Translations under genes and position numbers: made by a program
Notes under the pieces: model-generated
Databases searched by the model: none
Seen by the model: only the letters and a program-made list of their open reading frames with translations
What the model was told of the DNA's origin: nothing
Assembly (NCBI GenBank): GCA_023457355.1
Contig: JAEWLW010000043.1
Span: 1-13,891, forward strand
Length of the DNA: 13,891 nucleotides
Direction: 5' to 3'
Source of the DNA: Bacillota bacterium
GTDB lineage: Bacteria; Bacillota; Clostridia; Oscillospirales; Ruminococcaceae
Shown: in pieces, positions 1-6,696 of the stretch
Layout of the letters: each line of letters begins with the position of its first letter
Numbering within the stretch: the first letter of the stretch is position 1

Positions 1-737
1 CCGCAGGCGCCGCTTTTTCTGCCGCCAGAAAAAGCAGCGGGAAAAAGACCGCTCAAGGGGGAAACCTTTCGACGTTTCCCCCCTTGAGAAACCCCTCTTT
101 CCATCGACCAAAAGAGGGGACTTCACCGCCGGCCGCTCGCATATATGAGCGCTCGCGGCTGGACGGCTCCGCTGATCGCAGCGGGCGGCATGAATGCCCG
201 CTGCGGCTCCCGCCGTCCCTCTTTGGAAACACCCCTCGGATTACAACGGCAAAGCCTGTGCTGCTGCGGCATGGGGCTTGGGTCAGCCAATGCGCCAACT
301 TAGCGCGTCAGCTTGGCGCGGCGGCGCTTTAAAGGCGCTGTCGCGCTTCTAGAGAGGCCAGCTAAACTTTGAGGGCGCGAACATTCCGCCGCCCCCTTAT
401 GTGAGCGTCTTGCTATTTGGGGTGGGAAGGCAACGTACTCGCGTGGGGCAACCGGCCACTAAATAACCGTATGCTTTAAGTCCCCTTTAGGGGATTTAGG
501 GGTAAAGCCCCTATCCCTTCCGGGGGTAGGGGTTAGGGTGGGGGAAAGCCGTGCAGCCGCAGGCGCGCACGGCAAAACACTGCCAGTTGCTGGCGGCAAA
601 TTCAGGGCGGCAGTTCTTCTCGCTGACGCGGGGCGTGTTCGACGCAACGCCGAAGGGTGTTTTGCCCCGCAGGCTTTGCCTCGGCAACCCGCAAAATACA
701 CATCTATTATAATATCAAATAAAAAGGAGACATAAAA
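1..737. other. Non-coding, hairpin-rich leader upstream of the sheath gene
   Basis: I see no convincing gene here; the short reading frames have no good ribosome binding site and no recognisable protein. The stretch is full of inverted repeats: a 10-bp perfect stem at 12-35 (arms 12-21 and 26-35), a 14-bp stem at 52-88 with one extra C, and a G/C-run cluster at 482-535 including a perfect 6-bp stem TAGGGG/CCCCTA at 497-513. Several of these would terminate transcription entering from the left. The last 40 bases turn AT-rich and carry the likely promoter of the sheath gene. What lies further left cannot be judged from this window. Confidence 0.5.
705..713 (+). promoter_or_regulatory. Probable -10 box upstream of the sheath gene
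   Basis: A perfect TATAAT lies at 708-713 in the only AT-rich stretch before the sheath gene, 25 bases ahead of its start codon. No good -35 box is found 16-18 bases upstream, so this is either a weak or activated promoter or a chance match. Confidence 0.4.
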
Positions 738-2009
738 ATGGCACAATTGACAGGCGCGGTTATCAATGTTTACAGCGAAAAGACCCTCGCCATTGAGGCG
801 GGGGCGAGGGGCACGGCGGCCATTGCGCTGCCGCTGGACTGGTACGCAGAAGGCGTATTCACGCCCTATAACGCCGGGGACGCGGCGCCGCCCGCCCTCG
901 GCTACGCGCTGGACGACCTGCTGGAAATCCGCGAGCTTATGAAGCGCGCCAGCAAGGCGCTCATCTACCCGCTTTACTCGGGCGGCGAAAAGGCGTCGGC
1001 GGCGCTGGGCGAGAACCTGACCGCAACCGCCGCAAAGCAGGGCGCACGCGGCAACGCCATCAGCGTGACGGTGGCGAAATCGGGCGAACTGTGGCAGGTG
1101 AAAACCTTTGTGGCGGGCAGCGTTGCGGATAGCCAGCTTGTGGCGAACGCTGCGGCTTTCAAAACGAACGGCTTTATCACCATCGACGGCGCGGGCGCGC
1201 TGGCCGCCGCCACGGTCACGCTTTCCGGCGGAAGCAACGGCGCGGCGGCCGATACGGCGTATGACGATTTCCTTGAGGCGCTTAAAACCGAGGAATTCCA
1301 GACCATCGCCTACACCGGCGACGAGAGCGCCGTCAAGCAGAAACTGGTGGATTATGTCCGACGCCAGCGTGACGACGAGGATAAGTTCATCCAGGCGTGC
1401 GCGGGCAACCTGCCCGCTGACTGCGAGGGAATCATTTCGTTCGCGAACGGCGTCATCCTCGCCGACGGCACGGCGATTGACGCAAACATGGCCTCGGCGT
1501 GGCTGGCGGGCGCAACCGCCGCGGCCGCGGTGGACGAATCGCTGACCTACGACAGCTACGACGGCGCGGACGGCGTTACCGAAAAGCTGACGAAATCGCA
1601 GCAGCTCACCTTTAAAAACCAGGGGCTGGGCTGCTTTATTCTCAACAACGGCAAGGTCAAGGTGGAAAGCGACATCAACACGTTGGTGACCTACACGGTG
1701 CAAAAGCAGAAGGATTTTGCCAAAAACCGCGTGCTGCGCGTCATCGACGGCGTCTGCACCGACATCAAGGCGGTGTTCGATTCCTCCTTTGCGGGGGCCG
1801 AGCACAACAACGCCGGCGGGCGCAACCGCTTTAAGGCGAGCATCTGCGACTACATGACCGCGCTGCAAAACCGGAACGCCATCGAGGAATTTGAATCGGA
1901 CGATGTGGCGGTTGCCGCCGGGACGGATAAGGACACCGTGGTGGTGAATTTGCGCATCAAGCCGGTGGACAGCATGGAAAAGGCGAACATCACCGTTCGC
2001 GTGCGATAA
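738..2009 (+). CDS. xkdK: Contractile tail sheath protein (XkdK-like, phage_sheath_1)
   Basis: Predicted 423-aa sheath protein, which polymerises around the tail tube and contracts to drive it into the target envelope. The N-terminus (residues 1-45) has the sheath beta-strand pattern with GARGTAAIALPLDW. The segment GARGNAISVTV at about residues 98-108 is typical of the sheath domain. The last 100 residues carry the family's most conserved block: NRVLRVIDGVCTDIKAVF, then NNAGGRNRFKASICDYM, then the strand DKDTVVVNLRIKPVDSMEK. The family is Pfam phage_sheath_1 with its C-terminal domain, as in B. subtilis PBSX XkdK. The start is set by AAAGGAG at 723-729, eight bases before the ATG. The tube gene follows 15 bases downstream, the usual sheath-tube pair. 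The protein looks complete and undamaged. Confidence 0.95.
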   Translation: MAQLTGAVINVYSEKTLAIEAGARGTAAIALPLDWYAEGVFTPYNAGDAAPPALGYALDDLLEIRELMKRASKALIYPLYSGGEKASAALGENLTATAAKQGARGNAISVTVAKSGELWQVKTFVAGSVADSQLVANAAAFKTNGFITIDGAGALAAATVTLSGGSNGAAADTAYDDFLEALKTEEFQTIAYTGDESAVKQKLVDYVRRQRDDEDKFIQACAGNLPADCEGIISFANGVILADGTAIDANMASAWLAGATAAAAVDESLTYDSYDGADGVTEKLTKSQQLTFKNQGLGCFILNNGKVKVESDINTLVTYTVQKQKDFAKNRVLRVIDGVCTDIKAVFDSSFAGAEHNNAGGRNRFKASICDYMTALQNRNAIEEFESDDVAVAAGTDKDTVVVNLRIKPVDSMEKANITVRVR

Positions 2010-2024
2010 GAGGAGGAAAAACAG

Positions 2025-2471
2025 ATGGATAAGGTTAAGCTTTCAAAAATTCCCTCGGGGCACGACGGCAACGGCTACGTCACGCTGGATGGCGGCGTGG
2101 TAGCGGCGTTTCGCATCGCGAAAATTTCGGCCCAGCTCGACGTCACCAAGGAGGGCCGCCGCTTTTTGGGCGAGGTGATGACTCAGAACGCCGCCAGAGG
2201 GCTGGCGGGCAGCGGCAGCGTCTCTTACTACCACACGACCGCCGCGCTCATCGACGCGATGAAAAATTACCAGAACGGCGGCGGCTACCCCGAATTGACG
2301 CTGCAATATTACGCCGAGGCGCCCGGCAGCAAGGGCCGCTGCGAGGTGGTGCTGCGCAATGTGGTGCTCGACGCCGTTTCTTTCGGCGCGCTGGACGATT
2401 CCTCCGATGACGCGATCATGAACGAAAGCGCGTTTTCCTTTGACGATTTCGACATCATCGAGCGGTTCTGA
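2025..2471 (+). CDS. xkdM: Tail tube protein (XkdM-like, DUF2001)
   Basis: Predicted 148-aa tube protein that stacks in hexameric rings to form the inner tail tube. It follows the sheath gene by 15 bases with AGGAGG at 2011-2016, so the two are almost certainly co-translated. Features of the DUF2001/XkdM family visible here: a short N-terminal strand followed by GYVTLDGGVVAAFRIAKI, the central GSGSVSYYHT beta-hairpin, a helix ending in IDAMKNYQNGG, and a C-terminal EVVLRNVVLDAVSF strand leading to an acidic FSFDDFDIIERF end. Length matches the family (about 140-150 aa). A strong hairpin terminator follows immediately (2484-2510), which separates this pair from the next gene. Confidence 0.9.
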   Translation: MDKVKLSKIPSGHDGNGYVTLDGGVVAAFRIAKISAQLDVTKEGRRFLGEVMTQNAARGLAGSGSVSYYHTTAALIDAMKNYQNGGGYPELTLQYYAEAPGSKGRCEVVLRNVVLDAVSFGALDDSSDDAIMNESAFSFDDFDIIERF

Positions 2472-2483
2472 AATAGCGGGCGA

Positions 2484-2512
2484 AGGGCGGCGGGGGACCG
2501 CCGCCCTTTTGC
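2484..2512 (+). terminator. Rho-independent terminator after the tube gene
   Basis: GC-rich stem AAGGGCGGCGG / CCGCCGCCCTTTT with a short G-rich loop, starting about 13 bases after the tube stop codon and ending in a short T run. It should reduce read-through from sheath and tube (needed in many copies) into the baseplate gene. Confidence 0.7.
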
Positions 2513-2802
2513 CAAATGCGGCCGGCGCTTCGACGCAATGCGACACACCGCGCGAATTTGGCGTGAAAATCAGGCGGAACGGACAACGTAAAATTGCACA
2601 AAAACCGGCTAAAAAGCGCCGGAAAACGACAGGGTTCCAGCCGTTGCAGCCAAAAACGACCCGCCCGCAAGAGCCGGTCGACAAAATCCGCCAACGCGCG
2701 CAAGGGAACTTGTCCAAAACGGCGCGCGGGGCAAGGCTAATTCATCCTATGAAAGAAAATACAAAAATATGCCGCTTTTCAGCGGCAAAGGAGCAAAATT
2801 TT
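2513..2802. other. Intergenic region between tube and XkdR-like gene
   Basis: About 290 bases with no recognisable gene. The XkdR frame stays open upstream to 2440, but the upstream part is compositionally unlike a protein of this family (many scattered Lys, Arg and Pro) and crosses the terminator, so I read it as non-coding. An XkdR promoter presumably lies here, but I cannot point to one. Confidence 0.4.
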
Positions 2803-3156
2803 ATGAATACGGTTAATTTTATGCGCAAGCTCGCTCAGGAGGCCATCCGCATCCAAAGCCCGTGCGACATTATCTACGCCACCTTTTTGGGCAATGCGCT
2901 GCGCATCGACGCGCTGCCGATTGATGTGCCGCTGGATATGGTGCACATTCCGGCCAAGATGCAGAAGATTGAGGGCAAAATGACCTGCACGCTGACCGAG
3001 GGCGAGGGCGTTGAGATTGAGGGCGGCGGCGATATGCGCAGCATCAGGCTGACCGATGTGCCGGTGACCATTGCGCTGGAGATGAAGCCCGGCGAGCATG
3101 TGCTGGCCGCACGGCACAACGGCGGACAGCGGTTTACGGTTTTGGATAAGTATTGA
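2803..3156 (+). CDS. xkdR: Baseplate/tail protein, DUF2577 family (XkdR-like)
   Basis: Predicted 117-aa protein of the DUF2577/XkdR family, a small OB-fold-like component encoded next to the hub genes in PBSX-type tails. The N-terminal helix MRKLAQEAIRIQSP and following strand DIIYATFLGNALRIDALPID fit the usual pattern. The C-terminus MKPGEHVLAARHNGGQRFTVLDKY is the most diagnostic part: family members end in a comparable 'KxGDxVxxxRxxGGQxFxVLD' strand pair. The start at 2803 is chosen from AAAGGAG about eight bases ahead; an upstream open frame has no such site. Position is unusual: in PBSX-like clusters this gene follows xkdQ, whereas here it follows the tube gene and xkdQ is 6 kb downstream. 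Confidence 0.8.
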   Translation: MNTVNFMRKLAQEAIRIQSPCDIIYATFLGNALRIDALPIDVPLDMVHIPAKMQKIEGKMTCTLTEGEGVEIEGGGDMRSIRLTDVPVTIALEMKPGEHVLAARHNGGQRFTVLDKY

Positions 3157-3188
3157 GGGAAGAGCCGATGCGAGAGGGCAGAGCGCGT

Positions 3189-3226
3189 AAAAAGCACACA
3201 GGCAGCCCCGTGCGCCTTTTGCAATA
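3189..3226 (-). terminator. Terminator of minus-strand gene A
   Basis: Read on the minus strand, GCGCACGGG-loop-CCTGTGTGC is followed by TTTTT. Two positions that are A/C mismatches on the plus strand become G-U wobble pairs on the minus strand, so the stem is preserved only for the minus-strand transcript. This supports gene A as the transcript it ends. Confidence 0.7.
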
Positions 3227-3263
3227 GATATTAACCGAAGAAGCTTTTCTTTGGCTTGTATTA

Positions 3264-3488
3264 TTAAGCGCGGGGGGTGTAGGGCTGGCCGTCTTCGTAG
3301 AAGAAGGTGTAGTAAGAAAATAAGGCGCTATCTGGGGAAACAGTTATAATATTTTTAATGTTTTCGTAGCCGATTTGGGCAATAAATTCTTCAACCTTGG
3401 CGATTTCTGCTTTTTTTCGTTCATCATAAGCTGGCGAATTTGAAGCGGCTATTTTAGGCTCTACTTGAATTACCCTCATTCGTATCAT
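3264..3488 (-). CDS. Small 'YED-core' protein A (moron-like, unknown function)
   Basis: Predicted 74-aa protein of the ten-member family found across this window. It begins MIRMRVI, has an acidic/charged helix at about residues 22-36 (KKAEIAKVEEFIAQIG), then the core YENIKNI and strand YYTFFYEDGQPYTPR. I place the start at 3488 because GGGAGG lies eight bases ahead on the minus strand and because genes B and C start with the same MIRM; a TTG two codons earlier is possible but less likely. The frame continues past two TAA stops into a relic tail KPKKSFFG ending at 3231 that matches the tail of genes E and F, so A appears truncated by nonsense changes. The gene lies antiparallel to the tail genes with its own extended -10 and terminator. 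A weak resemblance in pattern to small Cse60-like sporulation proteins is noted but unverified. Confidence 0.75.
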   Translation of the reverse strand: MIRMRVIQVEPKIAASNSPAYDERKKAEIAKVEEFIAQIGYENIKNIITVSPDSALFSYYTFFYEDGQPYTPRA

Positions 3489-3517
3489 GACCAAAACCTC
3501 CCAAGTTTTTTAACAGC

Positions 3518-3526
3518 AGTATAACA
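3518..3526 (-). promoter_or_regulatory. Extended -10 promoter of gene A
   Basis: Minus-strand TGTTATACT (TGN plus TATACT), about 30 bases before the start codon of gene A. The same TGN-TANNAT/TATACT element occurs at the equivalent place ahead of genes B, D, E and F while flanking bases differ, which argues for function. Confidence 0.65.
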
Positions 3527-3547
3527 CAACAAGGAGTGAAAAGAAAT

Positions 3548-3685
3548 ATGGATGAAAATAGCAATGCTCTGTCCAAGGCGGACTTGCAGCAAATAGTTGC
3601 GCGGGCAGGCGGCAGTGTTGCACGGTTGACAGCACCACAAAAAAGCGCACAGGTTGGCCTGTGCGCCTTTTGCAATAGGTATTAG
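3548..3685 (+). pseudogene. Aborted plus-strand ORF (possible relic of a tape-measure-like gene start)
   Basis: A 45-codon ORF with AAGGAG upstream (3531-3536) begins MDENSNALSKADLQQIVARAG. It occupies the same place relative to gene A as the complete tape-measure-like genes do relative to genes B and F, and its opening loosely resembles MDGENSKVLQQDQLRQEMK of the gene at 3988. After about 30 codons it runs into the terminator of gene B and stops. I read it as the remaining start of a deleted gene; the similarity is short, so this is tentative. Confidence 0.4.
3645..3672 (-). terminator. Terminator of minus-strand gene B
   Basis: Perfect 9-bp stem GCGCACAGG / CCTGTGCGC with loop TTGG (3645-3666). 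A-run on the left (3638-3644) and T-run on the right make it usable in both directions, with the longer U tract on the minus strand. Confidence 0.8.
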
Positions 3686-3711
3686 TCGAAGAAGCTTTTC
3701 TTTGGCTTGTA

Positions 3712-3927
3712 TTATTCAACGCGGGGGGTGTAGGGCTGGCCGTCTTCGTAGAAGATGGAGTAGCATATAAGGTTGCTGCCCGCGTTGCAGGTAAGAATCT
3801 TTTTTATATTATCGTACCCCACCTGAGCAATAAAGTCTTCAATTGGCGCTTTCTCTTTCTCATTATCTTTAGGTTTGCTCAAGATTAAACGATAAGAATC
3901 AGCCATAAAAGCTTTCATGCGTATCAT
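3712..3927 (-). CDS. Small 'YED-core' protein B (moron-like, unknown function)
   Basis: Predicted 71-aa member of the minus-strand family. N-terminus MIRMKAF; helix KAPIEDFIAQVG at about residues 26-37; core YDNIKKI; strand YSIFYEDGQPYTPRVE at the end. A GGGGG-type site lies ahead of the ATG on the minus strand. As in gene A, a stop codon cuts off a still readable in-frame tail (YKPKKSFFD, next stop at 3682) that corresponds to the intact tail of genes E and F. It is divergent from the tape-measure-like gene at 3988; only about 60 bases separate the two starts. The codons and base composition are more AT-rich than in the neighbouring tail genes. No known function. Confidence 0.75.
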   Translation of the reverse strand: MIRMKAFMADSYRLILSKPKDNEKEKAPIEDFIAQVGYDNIKKILTCNAGSNLICYSIFYEDGQPYTPRVE

Positions 3928-3952
3928 GACAATACCCCCAGTTTTTTATAAC

Positions 3953-3961
3953 AGTATAGCA
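3953..3961 (-). promoter_or_regulatory. Extended -10 promoter of gene B
   Basis: Minus-strand TGCTATACT, in the gap between gene B and the divergent gene at 3988. Same element and spacing as ahead of gene A. The plus-strand reading of the same bases also contains TATAGC, so a shared divergent -10 is possible. Confidence 0.65.
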
Positions 3962-3987
3962 CAAAAAGAAAGGAGATAAAAGAAAAA

Positions 3988-5097
3988 ATGGACGGTGAGA
4001 ATTCAAAAGTTTTACAACAGGACCAGCTTCGTCAGGAAATGAAGGATAACAGCGCGGTTGTTGTCGGCGCGCTTAACGACCAGTGGATTACGCTGCAATT
4101 GCTCAGCGGCAAGATACCGACCGGAATGGACACTCACAGCCAGTTTTTTGCGGACATGCTGGGTCAGCTGGCGTCACAGAGCGGCCTTTCCAGCGAGCAG
4201 CTGGCGCAGAGTCAACATTATGACGCGGCCATGCTTGAGAACGCGGCGCTGTCCGCTTTGACGTTGGATATTCTCTCAAGCAATGTTAAGGGTATAGTCG
4301 ACAAAATGGAGGGTCTGGTCAAGTGCGGCGGCGACATATCGACCAGCGTGGAGGCCCTTGCGCAGATGAGCGGCAATGGCGGCGACAGCGTAAACGGTGC
4401 GGCCAGCACATTGTTTGGCGGCATTGGGGCCCTTGGTACGGTGGGTGATGCTGGTGGAAAGCTCAGCAAGCTAGGTACTACGATGGGTTTTGCAGGAAAG
4501 GCGGTCGGCCTGTTAGGTGGCTTTCTTTCGGGGCCGGTCGCCCCCTTGCTGCTTGGTGGGGTGGCGTTGGCGGGCGTTGGCACCATAGCCTACAAGGCTT
4601 ATAAAAACCATAAGGCAAAGCAAGCAGATGCCGCAGACCCCGAGTTTGAAAAAAAGGTGATGGAGGCGACCTCTTACGAAAATAGACCATACCAGCCCTC
4701 TATGCGGGAAGAGCCGTTCCCTGTTACCGAGCGGGAAATTATGGACCCCGACTCGATACAGATTCGACGAACCGGGCGCGACAGCACAACGCTTACCGGC
4801 GCCGAGGACGACATGTTTGCACCCAGACAGACGCCCCCGCCGGAGGAAAGCCGGCCGACGGCGGAAAACGCCGCACAGCACGGCAGGCTTGAGCTGGCCG
4901 ACGCCGGACTGATAGCCGAAATCAGCGGACTCAGGCAGGAGATACGCAAGCTGGCGGACAAGCCCTTTGACCCTAATGTCCGCGCCGAGGTCGTCATTAA
5001 ATCGCTGCGTACCAACATGACGTACCCGGAATTTGAAGAGGCGATAGAAAGAAAGTTTATGAACGATTTGCAGGTATCCAGCATGCCGATGTGGTGA
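3988..5097 (+). CDS. Short tape-measure-like protein 1
   Basis: Predicted 369-aa protein, paralogous to the gene at 7384. Shared N-terminal block (about residues 8-110): EMKDNSAVVVGALNDQW, then SQFFADMLGQLASQSGL, then YDAAMLENAA and LDILSSNVKG. A glycine-rich hydrophobic segment at about 166-203 could make one or two membrane helices. A variable Pro/Glu-rich linker follows. A conserved C-terminal domain ends RAEVVIKSLRTNMTYPEFEE plus a charged helix. Central hydrophobic segments and a short conserved C-terminus are usual in tape measures, and its paralogue at 7384 occupies the exact tape-measure slot before XkdP and XkdQ; identity here rests on that. It is short: at about 0.15 nm per residue the ruler would be near 55 nm. 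A secreted or membrane-active payload protein is the main alternative. AAAGGAG lies ahead of the ATG. Confidence 0.6.
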   Translation: MDGENSKVLQQDQLRQEMKDNSAVVVGALNDQWITLQLLSGKIPTGMDTHSQFFADMLGQLASQSGLSSEQLAQSQHYDAAMLENAALSALTLDILSSNVKGIVDKMEGLVKCGGDISTSVEALAQMSGNGGDSVNGAASTLFGGIGALGTVGDAGGKLSKLGTTMGFAGKAVGLLGGFLSGPVAPLLLGGVALAGVGTIAYKAYKNHKAKQADAADPEFEKKVMEATSYENRPYQPSMREEPFPVTEREIMDPDSIQIRRTGRDSTTLTGAEDDMFAPRQTPPPEESRPTAENAAQHGRLELADAGLIAEISGLRQEIRKLADKPFDPNVRAEVVIKSLRTNMTYPEFEEAIERKFMNDLQVSSMPMW

Positions 5098-5171
5098 TAG
5101 CGCGGCGCAAAGCCGCCCCGGTTTTGGCGCGGTGGAAGGTCATAAGGCACAGAAAAAGGCAGGGGAACAGC

Positions 5172-5203
5172 AAAACCGCAGGGCAAGCGCCTGCGGTTTT
5201 AGT
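5172..5203 (-). terminator. Bidirectional terminator between tape-measure-like gene 1 and gene C
   Basis: Perfect 11-bp stem AAAACCGCAGG (5172-5182) / CCTGCGGTTTT (5190-5200) with a 7-base loop. It has a U tract on both strands and can end the plus-strand gene at 3988 and the minus-strand gene C, which converge on it. Confidence 0.85.
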
Positions 5204-5208
5204 TTAAG

Positions 5209-5475
5209 CTATTTGCGGCCCTGGCCGTTGTCCTCATAGAAAACAGTATAGACGACAGAACCGGGATAAGCCGATGTCGTGGTTATCTTACGTATATTAT
5301 CAAAGCCGATTTCGTCGATGAACGCCTCAATGGGGGCGTATTCTTTCTCGTGTTCAGCCAGCTTTTTTTGATATCGGACTTTACCTTTTTCGCTCTGATC
5401 GTTTTGTAGCTCTTTTTCCTGATCAGCATAGCCAAATGGACTCATATCAAACTTAAATACTTTCATTCTAATCAT
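5209..5475 (-). CDS. Small 'YED-core' protein C (moron-like, unknown function)
   Basis: Predicted 88-aa family member with an expanded charged middle. MIRMKVF start; residues 18-46 are rich in Lys, Glu and Gln (KGKVRYQKKLAEHEKEY) and likely helical; then APIEAFIDEIGFDNIRKI and YTVFYEDNGQGRK. It lacks the PYTPR tail of A and B. The ribosome binding site is weak (AGAGG, eight bases ahead). Unlike its relatives, no TGN-TATACT promoter is seen: a MITE-like repeat begins about 31 bases upstream of the start (5506) and may have separated the gene from its promoter. It most resembles gene D in sequence. Confidence 0.7.
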   Translation of the reverse strand: MIRMKVFKFDMSPFGYADQEKELQNDQSEKGKVRYQKKLAEHEKEYAPIEAFIDEIGFDNIRKITTTSAYPGSVVYTVFYEDNGQGRK

Positions 5476-5505
5476 TTCTAAAGCCTCTGTTATGTGTTTG
5501 GTTAT

Positions 5506-5675
5506 CTAAGGAACCGCTGATTTAATCCATGAGCGGATTACCAACGGCCCAATTTTTCGTCTGGCTGCGTTAAAAAGCAGCCATAAGCGCCAGCCTTAAG
5601 GCCGTTTTTCGCCTTGTCAGCCGCAAAATTCTCTTGCCGTTAACCCGTCCCTGAATTAATCAGCGGCTCCCTAAG
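5506..5675. repeat. MITE-like repeat, copy 1
   Basis: About 165-170 bp with terminal inverted repeats: left CTAAGGAACCGCTGATT, right (reversed) CTTAGGGAGCCGCTGATT. No coding capacity. A second, clearly homologous copy lies at 10491-10654; the shared interior includes CGCCAGC, GCCGTTTTTCGCCTTG-type and CAGCCGCAAAATT segments. It sits between minus-strand genes C and D. Non-autonomous element moved by a transposase elsewhere is the simplest reading; I did not identify the parent family. Confidence 0.7.
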
Positions 5676-5687
5676 TACGCGGCTCTC

Positions 5688-5948
5688 TCACCCCGGCCGG
5701 TTGTCCTCATAAAAAATCGTGTAGGTTAAGACGCCGCTGTCGCCCGGGGCCACCGCAATTTTACGCACATTCTCAAAGCCCACCCCGGCGATGAACGCCT
5801 CGATCGGCGCAAATTCCTTTTTGCGCTGCTCAAGGCGCTGGGCGTAACGCTCCTTGCCCTTGGCGACGGCGCCGCTTTTCAAAAGCTCATCGTAGTTTGT
5901 CAGGTCGAACACCTTGAGGTTCAACAAAAAAAGCTGCATGCGCACCAT
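5688..5948 (-). CDS. Small 'YED-core' protein D (moron-like, unknown function)
   Basis: Predicted 86-aa family member, closest to gene C: MVRMQLF start, charged helix KGKERYAQRLEQRKKEF (about residues 30-46), then APIEAFIAGVGFENVRKI and YTIFYEDNRPG. More GC-rich than the other copies. A good GGAGGG site (5957-5962) lies eight bases ahead of the ATG. It is divergent from the XkdN-like gene at 6051, about 100 bases away. No hairpin terminator is seen between its stop codon and the MITE copy immediately downstream, so the MITE may have replaced it. Confidence 0.7.
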   Translation of the reverse strand: MVRMQLFLLNLKVFDLTNYDELLKSGAVAKGKERYAQRLEQRKKEFAPIEAFIAGVGFENVRKIAVAPGDSGVLTYTIFYEDNRPG

Positions 5949-5981
5949 GTCAAAATCCCTCCAGCAGATTCTTTTTTTATC

Positions 5982-5990
5982 ATTCTAGCA
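5982..5990 (-). promoter_or_regulatory. Extended -10 promoter of gene D
   Basis: Minus-strand TGCTAGAAT, at the same distance from the start as the extended -10 elements of genes A and B. Confidence 0.6.
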
Positions 5991-6050
5991 CATTCTGGAA
6001 AGTTCATCAAACAAACCGACAAAATTTATAACCAAAAAGGAGAAAAAACT

Positions 6051-6449
6051 ATGAAAAACCTCGAAGGATTCTTAAACCCCAAAAGAAAACCCAACCTGCG
6101 CTTCATCCTCTCGGAGGATTTTACCGGCGAGGACGGCGCGCCCCTCGTTTGGGAGATGCGCACCCTCTCGGCGCGCGAGCTCTGCGAGGTGCGCGGCTTT
6201 TACGAGGGCCGCGGCCAGGAGGAGACGACGCTCGCCCTCATCGCCAAAAGCCTTGTCACCCCGAATTTAAGCGACGCCGAGCTGCTGCGCGGCCTTTCGC
6301 AGAAGGCGGGCAGAACCATCCTCGACCCTGTGGACGCGCTTCAGGCGCTGTTGGACGCGGCGCAGTTGGGGGTGCTTATATCCTGCTATTTTAAACATCA
6401 GCAGGTCAATAACTTTTACGAACTGGTGGATGAAGCAAAAAACGCCTGA
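6051..6449 (+). CDS. xkdN: Tail assembly chaperone, short form (XkdN-like)
   Basis: Predicted 132-aa tail assembly chaperone of the XkdN family, expected to bind the tape measure during tube assembly and to be absent from the finished tail. The signature opening FLNPKRKPNLRFILSEDF is shared with the two paralogues at 10848 and 11453 (LLNPERRENCTFVLTAAF and LLNPKRKENLKFVLSNAF), followed by PLVWEMRTLSARE, LVTPNLSDAELL and DPVDALQALL. AAAGGAG at 6036-6042 sets the start. The gene ends ...GCA AAA AAC GCC TGA; the heptamer A_AAA_AAC at 6437-6443 lets part of the ribosomes slip into the -1 frame and make the longer product ending at 6619. It lies upstream of tape-measure-like gene 2, the canonical place. 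Confidence 0.88.
   Translation: MKNLEGFLNPKRKPNLRFILSEDFTGEDGAPLVWEMRTLSARELCEVRGFYEGRGQEETTLALIAKSLVTPNLSDAELLRGLSQKAGRTILDPVDALQALLDAAQLGVLISCYFKHQQVNNFYELVDEAKNA
6437..6443 (+). promoter_or_regulatory. -1 programmed frameshift slippery site A_AAA_AAC
   Basis: Canonical X_XXY_YYZ heptamer in the correct phase (GC A_AAA_AAC in the zero frame), two codons before the TGA at 6447. GC-rich sequence just downstream (6450-6464) might form a stimulatory structure. Frameshifting between the two tail chaperone frames is conserved across many long-tailed phages. Confidence 0.8.
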
Positions 6450-6619
6450 GGCGGGGCGGCGACGATCTGAGCTATCGCGCCTACCTCGCCTTTCAAAACC
6501 ATGGCATACTGCCGCAGGATTACATCAACCTTTCCCCCCAGACGCAGGCCTTCATCTACGCGGCTGATGTGTATAAGGCCGAGCGAATGGAAGAAGCGCA
6601 AAAAAAGCTGCGCCGGTAG
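6443..6619 (+). CDS. Frameshift extension of the XkdN-like chaperone (long form 6051-6619)
   Basis: The -1 frame entered at 6443 stays open for 58 codons to TAG at 6617-6619. It encodes DDLSYRAYLAFQNHGILPQ, then DYINLSPQTQAFIYAADVYK and a Lys/Glu-rich end. This matches in order and spacing the in-frame C-terminus of the paralogue at 10848 (LVHLALQNHHIPPREYFAL, EPEQAFLAASDLV). The extension has no convincing start of its own, so it is most likely made only as a fusion of about 189 aa. By analogy with G/GT proteins the extension would contact tube subunits while the shared part contacts the tape measure. Confidence 0.82.
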   Translation, partial: RLRRGGDDLSYRAYLAFQNHGILPQDYINLSPQTQAFIYAADVYKAERMEEAQKKLRR

Positions 6620-6657
6620 ACGGGGCGCAAAAACAGGCGGGCGTTGAGAAAACAAAA

Positions 6658-6685
6658 GCGCACAGGGGCAGCCTGTGCGCTTTTG
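6658..6685 (-). terminator. Bidirectional terminator after xkdN / gene E
   Basis: Perfect 9-bp stem GCGCACAGG (6658-6666) / CCTGTGCGC (6672-6680), AAAA before and TTTTGT after. It stands 38 bases after the frameshifted stop and ends the minus-strand gene E. Nearly the same stem as the terminator of gene B. Confidence 0.82.
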
Positions 6686-6696
6686 TAAATAGTGTA

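Noticed and set aside
360..470. Possible structured RNA in the G-rich stretch before the sheath gene
   Set aside because: Suggestive short stems but no family I can recognise, and no second copy in the window to show covariation.
538..735. 65-codon plus-strand open frame just before the sheath
   Set aside because: No ribosome binding site, runs through the putative promoter, composition of translated non-coding DNA.
459..1868. 469-codon open frame on the minus strand opposite the sheath gene
   Set aside because: It mirrors the GC-rich sheath codons, shows Arg/Ala/Val-rich low-complexity composition and has no ribosome binding site or family features. The plus-strand frame is an unmistakable sheath.
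2043..2717. 224-codon minus-strand open frame over the tube gene and its terminator
   Set aside because: Antisense shadow of the tube gene; it crosses a terminator hairpin and has no recognisable domain.
2440..2802. Upstream in-frame extension of the XkdR-like gene
   Set aside because: It overlaps the tube gene and a terminator, lacks a ribosome binding site and is unlike the family; ATG 2803 has a good site and gives the usual length.
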